A program made the translations under genes and the position numbers. Under the pieces are notes generated by a model, which ran no database searches, was not told the DNA's origin, and was given only the letters and a program-made list of their open reading frames with translations. Below are positions 35,138-41,915 of a stretch of 46,224 nucleotides of DNA, in pieces (position 1 is the first letter of the stretch; each line of letters starts with the position of its first letter). Source of the stretch: an uncultured Algoriphagus sp. Lineage in GTDB: Bacteria > Bacteroidota > Bacteroidia > Cytophagales > Cyclobacteriaceae. The stretch lies in contig CAJBER010000193.1 of the NCBI GenBank assembly GCA_903952135.1, positions 1 to 46,224 on the forward strand. The letters run 5' to 3'.

Positions 35138-36370
35138 TTAGTTTTGGGTGTTTATTTTTTCTGCTTTGAAAACAGCAATGAAAAATAGGAAAACCAAGCC
35201 AGAAATCCCAGCGGGGATCAACCAAATTGATTTCCAATCGTGCATCCCGCCTTCCAGTAGGTAAAAATTGGAGATTTGCCCTGCCAACCAAAATCCGATC
35301 AGCATGCCGATTCCGTAGGTGGCTAGGGTAATTAATCCTTGGGCAGCAGATTTGAATTTTTTGCCCGCATGCGCATCGGTGTAAATCTGTCCACTGACAA
35401 AGAAGAAATCGTAGCAAATCCCGTGTAGGATGATGCCAGTGAGTAGCATCCAATTTCCTGAGCCCGTATCACCAAAGGCAAAGAAGAGGTAGCGAACCAC
35501 CCAGGCCAGCATGGCCACTGCAAGCGTCTTTTTCAGCCCAAATCGGGAAAAGAAAAAGGGGAGTGCAATGAGGAATAAGACTTCGGACACCTGCCCTAAG
35601 GCCATTTTCCCTGTTGAATTTTCCATGCTCAATTCTGTCAAAAATGGGCTGGCGTTTTGGTAATAAAAGGCCAAGGGAATGCAGATGAGGATGGAAGAGA
35701 GGAAGAAGATGGCATAGTTTCTATGCGAGAGCAGGCTCAGCGCATCGAGTCCTAAGGCCTCTTTGAGGCGGAAAGGGCCATTCGTCTTGGCTTGTGGAGG
35801 AGTCGCGGGTAGGGTAAAACTGTAGATGCCGAGGAGCAGTGATGCTGCAGCGGCGAGTTTCCAGGTATTGTCGAGGAGTCCTTTGGCCAATCCCTCTGGG
35901 CTATCCCAGGCCAAGGCGGAGATGAGAAATCCAGCGGCTACCCAGCCTAGCGTTCCCCAAATTCGAACGGCAGAAAACTCTTTTTCTGGTTGCTGCATCT
36001 GATTGAATGATATCGAATTGACCAAGGCGAGCGTGGGCATAAACAAAATCATGTAGCCCAACAGCATGGGGAAGAAGGTGTCGAAGGTGAGGGCTTCGTG
36101 GAGCCCAAAAAGTAGGGTTGCACCGATCAAATGAATGGAACCCAGGATTTTTTGCGCCTGAAAATACCGGTCCGCAATAAGGCCTACCAAAAAAGGAGCG
36201 AGAATGGCGCCAAAGGATTGGGTGGAGAAGGCCAAAGAAATTTCTTGATCCTTGGCCTGGATGTTATTTGCGAGAAATGTACCCATAGTCACGTACCAGG
36301 AGCCCCAGACAAAAAATTCCAGAAACATCATCACAGAGAGGCGAATCTTTACCAAAAGGGCCATAGGCAA
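35138..36370 (-). CDS. MFS permease, nucleoside/H+ symporter (NupG) type
   Basis: A 410-residue polytopic membrane protein with about 12 hydrophobic helices. The start MMFLEFFVWGSWYVTMGTFL and FLVGLIADRYFQAQKILG are typical of the NupG/nucleoside-proton symporter branch of MFS. In Bacteroidota this branch is frequently found beside Gfo/Idh/MocA and DUF1080 genes and may carry sugars rather than nucleosides. It is the first gene of the minus operon; its start is 241 bases from that of the divergent Gfo/Idh operon. An ATG two codons later (36364) is also possible. Confidence 0.82.
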   Translation of the reverse strand: MPMALLVKIRLSVMMFLEFFVWGSWYVTMGTFLANNIQAKDQEISLAFSTQSFGAILAPFLVGLIADRYFQAQKILGSIHLIGATLLFGLHEALTFDTFFPMLLGYMILFMPTLALVNSISFNQMQQPEKEFSAVRIWGTLGWVAAGFLISALAWDSPEGLAKGLLDNTWKLAAAASLLLGIYSFTLPATPPQAKTNGPFRLKEALGLDALSLLSHRNYAIFFLSSILICIPLAFYYQNASPFLTELSMENSTGKMALGQVSEVLFLIALPFFFSRFGLKKTLAVAMLAWVVRYLFFAFGDTGSGNWMLLTGIILHGICYDFFFVSGQIYTDAHAGKKFKSAAQGLITLATYGIGMLIGFWLAGQISNFYLLEGGMHDWKSIWLIPAGISGLVFLFFIAVFKAEKINTQN

Positions 36371-36611
36371 GGAGTGGGGGCTAGGTGAAGGCTATTTTTT
36401 TGGGCTTAAAATTTAAACTTTTGATGTTTTTGCAGTAGTTTACCCATCTTCTTTGAGAATCTAAAGAAAGCGTGTAAAAAGTTTCGTCTGAGCCGTCCAT
36501 AAAGTACTGGGACTGCTGGTCATAAAATCGCTTTTTTCAGGAAGAAAAACGAGGAATTTCATCCATTTCCTCAATCCTAGTTCAACCTTAGACCCATTTA
36601 ATTCAGTACCC

Positions 36612-37781
36612 ATGTCGACTACAAAAAAATTGAAACTTGGCCTCGTTGGAGGTGGTCCCGGCTCTTTTATTGGAGCGATTCACCTGAACGGAGCCCTGAT
36701 GGACGGAATGTTTGAATTGGTTTGTGGAGCGTTTAGTTCCGATCCTGCCAAATCCATCCAAAAGGGCAAAGAGCTTCGACTTGATCCTACCCGCGTGTAC
36801 GGGAGTTACGACGAGATGTTTGCCAAGGAATCCCAACTTCCAGAAGGAGAGCGAATGGATGTGGTGGCCATCGTCACGCCAAACAACATGCATTATGATC
36901 CCACTGTGAAGGCTTTGAAACATGGATTTCATGTTGCACTGGATAAGCCGCTTACCTTAAACTATGGGGAAGCCAAGGATTTGTATCGTGTGGTGAGCCA
37001 GTCGGATCGACGCTTTTTGCTTACCCATACCTACACAGGCTACCCGATGATTAAGCAGGCCAGACAGATGGTGCAAGACGGAATGATCGGGAAAGTGCGG
37101 AAAGTCTATGTGGAATATCCGCAGGGCTGGCTATACAAACTCCTAGAAACCGAGAATAATAAGCAGGCAGAATGGAGAACGGATCCGAAGAGAAACGGTT
37201 TGGCAGGTTGCATGGGTGATATCGGTACCCACGCCTTCAACATGGCAGAATATGTCACTGGGGAAAAAGTTTCTCAGATCTGTGCGGACCTCTACATTAA
37301 GATTGATGGTCGACCTATCGATGACGATGGGGTGGTTTTGCTTCGATTTGAAAATGGAGGATCTGGAGTTTTGATGGCTTCTCAAACCGACACGGGATGT
37401 GAAAACAATCTCAAAATTCGCGTGTATGGAGAAAAAGGGGGCTTGGAATGGGAGCAGGAATTGAACAATTCCTTGACTGTCAGGTATCCAAATGTGCCTG
37501 CACAGATTTTCCGCGCAGGAACAGGCTACCTTGGTTCCTTGGCGCAAGAAAATACCCGTACGCCAGCTGGCCATCCTGAGGGCTATGTGGAGGCATTTGC
37601 CAATTTGTACCGCAACTTTGCGCGCTGCCTTTATGCAGATCGGGAGGGCACTGCACCCAAATGGGAATGGGAAGACTACCCTGGCATCGAGGATGGAATC
37701 CGTGGGATGGCATTTATCGACCATGTTTTGCGTAGCACTGAGTCGGAGCAAAAGTGGACTCCATTTATTGTAGAAAAATAA
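36612..37781 (+). CDS. Gfo/Idh/MocA family oxidoreductase
   Basis: A 389-residue NAD(P)-dependent oxidoreductase. The Rossmann loop is LGLVGGGPGSFIGAIH (about 8-23), the cofactor-side motif is LDKPLTLN (about 112-119) in place of EKP, and the C-terminal alpha/beta domain has GCMGDIGTHAFNMAEYVTG with the conserved D and H (about 200-214). Family members oxidise or reduce sugars, often at C3. There is no signal peptide, so it acts in the cytoplasm. It opens the plus operon and is followed 29 bases later by a sugar isomerase gene. Confidence 0.9.
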   Translation: MSTTKKLKLGLVGGGPGSFIGAIHLNGALMDGMFELVCGAFSSDPAKSIQKGKELRLDPTRVYGSYDEMFAKESQLPEGERMDVVAIVTPNNMHYDPTVKALKHGFHVALDKPLTLNYGEAKDLYRVVSQSDRRFLLTHTYTGYPMIKQARQMVQDGMIGKVRKVYVEYPQGWLYKLLETENNKQAEWRTDPKRNGLAGCMGDIGTHAFNMAEYVTGEKVSQICADLYIKIDGRPIDDDGVVLLRFENGGSGVLMASQTDTGCENNLKIRVYGEKGGLEWEQELNNSLTVRYPNVPAQIFRAGTGYLGSLAQENTRTPAGHPEGYVEAFANLYRNFARCLYADREGTAPKWEWEDYPGIEDGIRGMAFIDHVLRSTESEQKWTPFIVEK

Positions 37782-37810
37782 ATTCAACTTCTAATCATTT
37801 ACTAAGTCGT

Positions 37811-38863
37811 ATGAAAACAATTAAAGGACCGGGTATCTTTTTGGCACAGTTTGCCGGTGACGCTGCCCCTTTCAATAACTTAAAAAACATCTGCCACTAC
37901 ATGGCAGATTTAGGATACAAAGCCGTACAAATTCCTTCTTGGGATGGACGCATGATCGATTTGCAAAAGGCTGCCGAAAGCAAAACCTATGCGGACGAAA
38001 TCAAAGGAATCGTAGCCGAGTCGGGGATGGAAATTTCCGAATTGTCCACGCACTTGCAGGGGCAATTGGTGGCTGTACATCCAGCCTACAACGAGCTTTT
38101 TGATGGATTTGCGCCAGCCAATCTCAAGGGAGACCTAAAAGGAAAGTCTGCCTGGGCTACCCAACAACTCAAGTATGCGGCGAAAGCCTCTGCTAATTTG
38201 GGGCTCAATGCGCATGCCACCTTCTCTGGGGCCTTGATGTGGCACACCGTCTATCCTTGGCCACAGCGCCCTGCAGGACTGGTGGAGACTGGGTTTACCG
38301 AACTAGCCAACCGATGGATGCCTATTTTGAATGCCTTTGATGAGGTGGGTGTGGATGTGTGTTACGAATTGCACCCAGGTGAGGACTTGCACGATGGCAT
38401 TACCTTCGAAATGTTCCTAGAGAAAGTTGGAGGTCACAAGCGCGCCAATATTCTGTATGACCCAAGCCACTTTGTATTGCAGTGCTTGGATTACTTGCAG
38501 TTCATTGACTTTTATCATGAGCGCATCAAGATGTTCCACGTCAAGGATGCAGAGTTCAATCCAACTGGCAAGCAGGGTGTTTATGGAGGATTCCAGGGCT
38601 GGGTAGAACGTGCCGGTCGATTTAGATCATTAGGCGACGGTCAGGTTGATTTTGCAGGAATATTTAGCAAACTTTCGCAGTACAATTACAGTGGTTGGGC
38701 CGTGTTGGAGTGGGAGTGTGCCATCAAGCATCCGGAACAGGGTGCGGCGGAAGGCGCTCCATTTATCGACTCCCACATTATCCGAGTAACTGAAAAAGCC
38801 TTTGATGACTTTGCCGGTACGGGCGCGGATGAGGCATTTAATAGAAGAGTATTAGGAATTTAA
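37811..38863 (+). CDS. TIM-barrel sugar phosphate isomerase/epimerase
   Basis: A 350-residue cytosolic TIM barrel of the xylose-isomerase-like superfamily. The start MKTIKGPGIFLAQFAGDAAPF, the ELSTHLQGQLVAVHPAY strand, VCYELHPGEDLHDG and the metal-binding DPSHFVLQ, FHVKDAE and LEWECAIKHPE motifs are all in place. Chosen start 37811; an in-frame upstream codon at 37754 overlaps the previous gene. This subgroup commonly accompanies Gfo/Idh/MocA dehydrogenases and DUF1080 proteins in Bacteroidota. Exact reaction unknown. Confidence 0.86.
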   Translation: MKTIKGPGIFLAQFAGDAAPFNNLKNICHYMADLGYKAVQIPSWDGRMIDLQKAAESKTYADEIKGIVAESGMEISELSTHLQGQLVAVHPAYNELFDGFAPANLKGDLKGKSAWATQQLKYAAKASANLGLNAHATFSGALMWHTVYPWPQRPAGLVETGFTELANRWMPILNAFDEVGVDVCYELHPGEDLHDGITFEMFLEKVGGHKRANILYDPSHFVLQCLDYLQFIDFYHERIKMFHVKDAEFNPTGKQGVYGGFQGWVERAGRFRSLGDGQVDFAGIFSKLSQYNYSGWAVLEWECAIKHPEQGAAEGAPFIDSHIIRVTEKAFDDFAGTGADEAFNRRVLGI

Positions 38864-38884
38864 CGTATAAACCAAATCAAACCA

Positions 38885-39310
38885 ATGAAACTAAATTTTC
38901 GAGCAACGAGTGTAGTTGTACTTCTAGCAGGTCTTGCTTTTTCTTGTGGAGGGGGTGAAAAATCAGCAGAGACAAGTGCTGAGGCAACTGCTTCCACCGA
39001 AGCCGCCCCTGTGGAGGTTTCCCTAGAGGACAAGTACAAGGATGATCCTGTGTACATCAAGGGATTGGAAAAAGTAAAGGGATCCGATTGTACCGGTTGC
39101 CATCAAGTAGAGCGTAAGTTGATCGGTCCTTCCTATGCGGATGTGGCTGCCAAATATGAAAATACAGAGGAGAATGTGACTATGCTTTCGCAAAAAGTAA
39201 TTGCGGGTGGTGTAGGTGTATGGGGTGAAGTACCCATGTCGGCGCATCCCAACTTGAGCGAGGAAGATGCCAAGGACATGGTGCGTTACGTTTTACTTTT
39301 AAGAAAATAA
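38885..39310 (+). CDS. Lipoprotein cytochrome c (single heme)
   Basis: A 141-residue cytochrome c with a lipoprotein signal ending at C21 (LAGLAFSCGGG), a low-complexity Ser/Thr/Glu/Ala linker to about 46, then a class I heme domain: CTGCH at 69-73 and axial Met at about 118 in EVPMSAHP. It should be periplasmic and membrane-anchored. Its place between sugar isomerase and DUF1080 genes, and near a GMC dehydrogenase, suggests it takes electrons from that dehydrogenase. It starts 21 bases after the isomerase stop and ends 3 bases before the DUF1080 start. Confidence 0.92.
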   Translation: MKLNFRATSVVVLLAGLAFSCGGGEKSAETSAEATASTEAAPVEVSLEDKYKDDPVYIKGLEKVKGSDCTGCHQVERKLIGPSYADVAAKYENTEENVTMLSQKVIAGGVGVWGEVPMSAHPNLSEEDAKDMVRYVLLLRK

Positions 39311-39313
39311 GCC

Positions 39314-40048
39314 ATGAAAATTAAAGTCCTAGCACTTCTAGCAAGTGCCGCGATCGGGATGGCCTTCATAGCCGCTCCTAAAGGCAAGAATGAAGTAATT
39401 CCTACTCAAGTTAATGAGCAGGGAGAGTGGACTCCACTATTTGATGGAAAGTCCTTTGCGGGCTGGTCCAAGTATGGAGGAGGAGGAGTAGGCAAGGCCT
39501 GGAAAATTGAGAACGGCGAATTGTACCTAGATGCTGCCAATAAAGCAGGCTGGCAAGCAGGTGATGGAGGGGATATTGTCACTGCTGAGGAGTTTGAAAA
39601 TTTCCATTTCAAGTACGAGTGGAAAATTGCTGCAAACGGAAATAGTGGGGTGATTTTCTTGGTCCATGAATCTCCGGAGTACCAATATCCTTGGCAAACA
39701 GGCCCTGAGATGCAGGTCTTGGACAATGCAGGTCACCCAGATGCAAAGATCATCAGCCACAGAGCTGGGGATTTGTACGATTTGATCGTGAGCAGCCAGG
39801 AGACTGTGAAGCCTGCGGGAGAGTGGAATCAGGCCGAGATTCGCATCAATAAAGGCAAGTTGGATTTCTTCTTGAACGGAGTGAATATCGTCTCTACCCA
39901 GCTATTTACGCCAGAGTGGGAAGCGCTAATCGCGAAGAGCAAGTTCAAAAGCATGCCAGGCTTCGGTAAGTATAAAAAGGGGAAAATTTCCCTTCAGGAC
40001 CACGGCGATGTGGTACATTACCGCAATTTGATGATTAAGAAGCTGTAG
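39314..40048 (+). CDS. DUF1080 (3-keto-disaccharide hydrolase) family protein
   Basis: A 244-residue exported protein with signal peptide MKIKVLALLASAAIGMAFIA. The jelly-roll domain opens with EWTPLFDGKSFAGWSKYG, the family signature, and includes NSGVIFLVHE and GPEMQVLDNAGHPD. DUF1080 members cleave 3-keto glycosides by an elimination or hydration route, acting on sugars oxidised at C3. It is the last gene of the plus operon and, with the GMC dehydrogenase, provides the oxidise-then-cleave pair. A heptamer repeat tract starts right after the stop codon. Confidence 0.9.
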   Translation: MKIKVLALLASAAIGMAFIAAPKGKNEVIPTQVNEQGEWTPLFDGKSFAGWSKYGGGGVGKAWKIENGELYLDAANKAGWQAGDGGDIVTAEEFENFHFKYEWKIAANGNSGVIFLVHESPEYQYPWQTGPEMQVLDNAGHPDAKIISHRAGDLYDLIVSSQETVKPAGEWNQAEIRINKGKLDFFLNGVNIVSTQLFTPEWEALIAKSKFKSMPGFGKYKKGKISLQDHGDVVHYRNLMIKKL

Positions 40049-40051
40049 GTT

Positions 40052-40119
40052 GTACCAAGTACCAAGTACAATGTACCCTGCCTGCGGCAGGCAGGCAAGT
40101 ATCAGGTACTACGTATAAT
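40052..40119. repeat. Heptamer tract GTACCAA type, split by a GGCAGGC palindrome (copy F)
   Basis: Units GTACCAA (twice), GTACAAT and GTACCCT run at 40052-40079. A palindromic CCTGCGGCAGG-type insert occupies about 40080-40098. Units GTATCAG, GTACTAC and GTATAAT resume at 40099-40119. The tract begins 4 bases after the DUF1080 stop. Confidence 0.8.
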
Positions 40120-40140
40120 GAATAAAGACTCTTCTAGTAA

Positions 40141-40190
40141 ACCATATAGGCACATAGGGCTTTTTTCTATGTGTCTATGTGGTTTTTTTT
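40141..40190 (+). terminator. Long hairpin terminator of the plus-strand sugar operon
   Basis: A 17-position stem (40141-40157 with 40167-40183; CACATAG against CTATGTG, two G-T pairs) with a 9-base loop is followed by T at 40183-40190. It lies 92 bases after the last stop codon. Confidence 0.85.
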
Positions 40191-40236
40191 GAGAGCAAGG
40201 CAGGTAAGACGTTTCGGGGAGTAAATTCAATTTCTA

Positions 40237-40287
40237 ATGCGAATCCTTACTTCGATATTCAATACTCGGCGTTGGACATTCGACATT
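40237..40287. repeat. Heptamer tract with GCGAATCC leader (copy G)
   Basis: The leader ATGCGAATCCTTACTT at 40237-40252 is followed by units CGATATT, CAATACT, CGGCGTT, GGACATT and CGACATT in 7-nt register. The leader recurs exactly at 40340-40355. The tract aligns with copy D at 26.6 kb in inverted orientation. Confidence 0.8.
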
Positions 40288-40339
40288 AAAAATGAATCAA
40301 GACCTCTGCTTGCTTTAATTAGGCAGGATTAAGTTCTTT

Positions 40340-40378
40340 ATGCGAATCCTTACTTGGTACTTGGCACATTGTACAATT
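40340..40378. repeat. Heptamer tract with GCGAATCC leader (copy H)
   Basis: The same 16-nt leader as copy G leads into TACTTGG (twice), CACATTG and TACAATT. The units are the reverse complement of those in copy F, so F and H are inverted relative to each other across the 335-base intergenic region 40049-40383, which holds no gene. Confidence 0.8.
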
Positions 40379-40383
40379 CTACC

Positions 40384-41109
40384 TCACAATCTTGTTACAT
40401 CCTCTTTCTTGATGTAGGCAGTCTGTTCCTTCCATTCGATTTCGTACCAGATATCTTGTGAGGATTTGATGGTCACCCGGTGTCCTGGCTCCACCAACTC
40501 CACAAAATCGCCTCCTGCTGAAGGCTCGGAGCGGATGAGCGTAGGGCTGGAGGTGACCAATCCAGTAGAGGGACCATTTAAAAAGTTATTTGTGGCAAAA
40601 ATTAGTGCTAGCAATAGTATCGAGGGACCATAAAATCTACCTTCCTTTAATTTTTTTCCCTGTGACCAAAGTACAATCAAGGACATGATCAAGAACAAGG
40701 TGAGACCTCCCACGAGAATCTCCTTGTATTCCACCAGAAAAAGAACAAAACGCATCCCATCACTTACCTCATAGCCGGCCAATTCAGCTTGACCGGTGAG
40801 TGTTTTGATTTTGGAGATGGTCTGTGGGTTGGGGCTCAAATCGTAATATTTACTGAGGTAGAGCGTAGCTCGTTCGCTATCTCCAATGCCTTCCGCAATG
40901 AAGGACATTTTGAGGAGCATGGAAGGGGAATAGATCCCAGATTCGAAATTTACCTCGTAAATCTCCATGGCTTCCTTGTAGCTTCTCTGGTTGAACAAAG
41001 AATCTGCGATCATTAACCGAGGTACATCCGCCTGACAATGAATACTTTGCAGGAGGAATCCAAAAAATATGGAAACTTTTATGAGAAAGATGGATTTGAT
41101 TCTTGGCAT
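40384..41109 (-). CDS. TPR-like membrane protein with C-terminal SH3 domain (BatE-like)
   Basis: A 241-residue protein with signal peptide or first helix at about 8-25, a TPR-like helical pair region (about 30-100: LFNQRSYKEAMEIYE, YLSKYYDLSPNPQ), two membrane helices (about 125-150 and 158-178) and a C-terminal bacterial SH3 domain (about 180-241: LIRSEPSAGGDFVELVEPGHRV). The arrangement resembles BatE of the Bacteroides aerotolerance operon, but no batABCD genes are nearby, so the identity is uncertain. Its start codon sits inside the promoter of the divergent tRNA cluster. Confidence 0.7.
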   Translation of the reverse strand: MPRIKSIFLIKVSIFFGFLLQSIHCQADVPRLMIADSLFNQRSYKEAMEIYEVNFESGIYSPSMLLKMSFIAEGIGDSERATLYLSKYYDLSPNPQTISKIKTLTGQAELAGYEVSDGMRFVLFLVEYKEILVGGLTLFLIMSLIVLWSQGKKLKEGRFYGPSILLLALIFATNNFLNGPSTGLVTSSPTLIRSEPSAGGDFVELVEPGHRVTIKSSQDIWYEIEWKEQTAYIKKEDVTRL

Positions 41110-41133
41110 TTAGAATTCAGAGTCTTAAATTTG
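41103..41133 (+). promoter_or_regulatory. Promoter of the tRNA cluster
   Basis: TTG at 41103-41105, 20 bases, then TAAATTTG at 41126-41133. This fits the Bacteroidota consensus and lies 60 bases upstream of the first tRNA. The TTG is adjacent to the start codon of the divergent gene (41107-41109). Confidence 0.65.
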
Positions 41134-41193
41134 CAGTCCAATTACGGCATTGAAGTTTCAAAAAGCAAGTTCAATTAACCGAAATTAAGTACC

Positions 41194-41266
41194 GATTCCG
41201 TAGCTCAGCTGGTAGAGCAATACACTTTTAATGTATGGGTCCTGGGTTCGAATCCCAGCGGGATCA
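41194..41266 (+). tRNA. tRNA-Lys (anticodon TTT), copy 1
   Basis: A 73-nt cloverleaf: acceptor GATTCCG pairs with CGGGATC, D-arm AGCTCAGCTGGTAGAGC, anticodon loop CTTTTAA with TTT, and T-loop GGTTCGAATCC. The 3' CCA is not encoded. Identical to the copy at 41551. Confidence 0.97.
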
Positions 41267-41299
41267 CAATATTAACTCGCAGGGAGTTAAAGAAAGTTT

Positions 41300-41373
41300 C
41301 GGGGTGTAGCGTAGCCCGGTATCGCGCCACATTTGGGATGTGGAGGTCGTAGGTTCGAATCCTGCCACCCCGA
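41300..41373 (+). tRNA. tRNA-Pro (anticodon TGG)
   Basis: A 74-nt cloverleaf with acceptor CGGGGTG and CACCCCG, anticodon stem CCACA/TGTGG, loop TTTGGGA with TGG, and T-loop GGTTCGAATCC. CCA is not encoded. Confidence 0.97.
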
Positions 41374-41399
41374 CTTTATTTGACGAGAAGTAGTCACCA

Positions 41400-41473
<74 letters not shown>

Positions 41474-41478
41474 CGATA

Positions 41479-41510
41479 AAAAGCGGAAAGACCTTCCGCT
41501 TTTTATTTTG
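41479..41510 (+). terminator. Terminator after the Lys-Pro-Arg tRNAs
   Basis: AAAAGCGGAA (41479-41488) pairs with TTCCGCTTTT (41494-41503), and the run TTTTATTTT follows. The second tRNA-Lys lies beyond it, so it may have its own promoter or be read through. Confidence 0.85.
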
Positions 41511-41550
41511 AAAAGCATTCGTGCTTTTTCGATTAACCTTAAAAAGTGCC

Positions 41551-41623
41551 GATTCCGTAGCTCAGCTGGTAGAGCAATACACTTTTAATGTATGGGTCCT
41601 GGGTTCGAATCCCAGCGGGATCA
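41551..41623 (+). tRNA. tRNA-Lys (anticodon TTT), copy 2
   Basis: A 73-nt sequence identical to the tRNA at 41194-41266, including anticodon TTT. The ~25 bases before both copies are also alike (ATTAACC followed by A-rich sequence and CCGATTCCG), which indicates duplication of a unit larger than the tRNA. A hairpin terminator follows. Confidence 0.97.
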
Positions 41624-41624
41624 C

Positions 41625-41661
41625 AAAACACTGTCAAATTAAATTGGCAGTGTTTTTTTTT
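41625..41661 (+). terminator. Terminator after the second tRNA-Lys
   Basis: AAAACACTGTCAA pairs with TTGGCAGTGTTTT (one G-T pair) around an ATTAAA loop, followed by T to 41661. Confidence 0.85.
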
Positions 41662-41670
41662 CTATTATAA

Positions 41671-41877
41671 AATGAAATAAAGTAGAAATACACTTCGCTT
41701 CGCCTGCCTACCGGCAGGCAGGCCTACCTACCGTAGGCAGGCTGCGTGAAATACCATCGAAACACAAATTGAGTCCCCTATTTCCCCGAGTTTACCTGCC
41801 TGCCGCCAGGCAGGCTCGGGCTATTTCTACTTTATTTCTATCGTATTTCTACATTATTTCCCTTGTATTTCTTTCAA
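41671..41877. repeat. Composite element: inverted 11-nt-period arrays enclosing GGCAGGC palindromes
   Basis: GAAATAAAGTAGAAATA at 41674-41690 is the exact complement of TATTTCTACTTTATTTC at 41822-41838. The right arm has five 11-nt units beginning TATTTC (41822-41876). Between the arms lie GCCTGCC/GGCAGGC at 41702-41719, GCCTAC/GTAGGC at 41722-41738, and a nested dyad CCCGAG...CTCGGG (41785-41820) that encloses CCTGCCTG/CAGGCAGG. The fourth right-arm unit carries the TTG of the next gene's promoter. Confidence 0.8.
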
Positions 41878-41890
41878 TCCACTACCTTTG
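41863..41890 (+). promoter_or_regulatory. Promoter of the membrane AraC-type gene, partly in the 11-nt repeat
   Basis: TTG at 41863-41865, 17 bases, TACCTTTG at 41883-41890, 25 bases before the ATG. The TTG is in the fourth 11-nt unit of the adjacent repeat. Confidence 0.65.
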
Positions 41891-41915
41891 GAAACCGTGA
41901 TGCCTTTCAAAAGTA

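Noticed and set aside
18356-40378. Heptamer tracts as CRISPR arrays
   Set aside because: Units are 7 nt without spacers, degenerate, and no cas genes are present.
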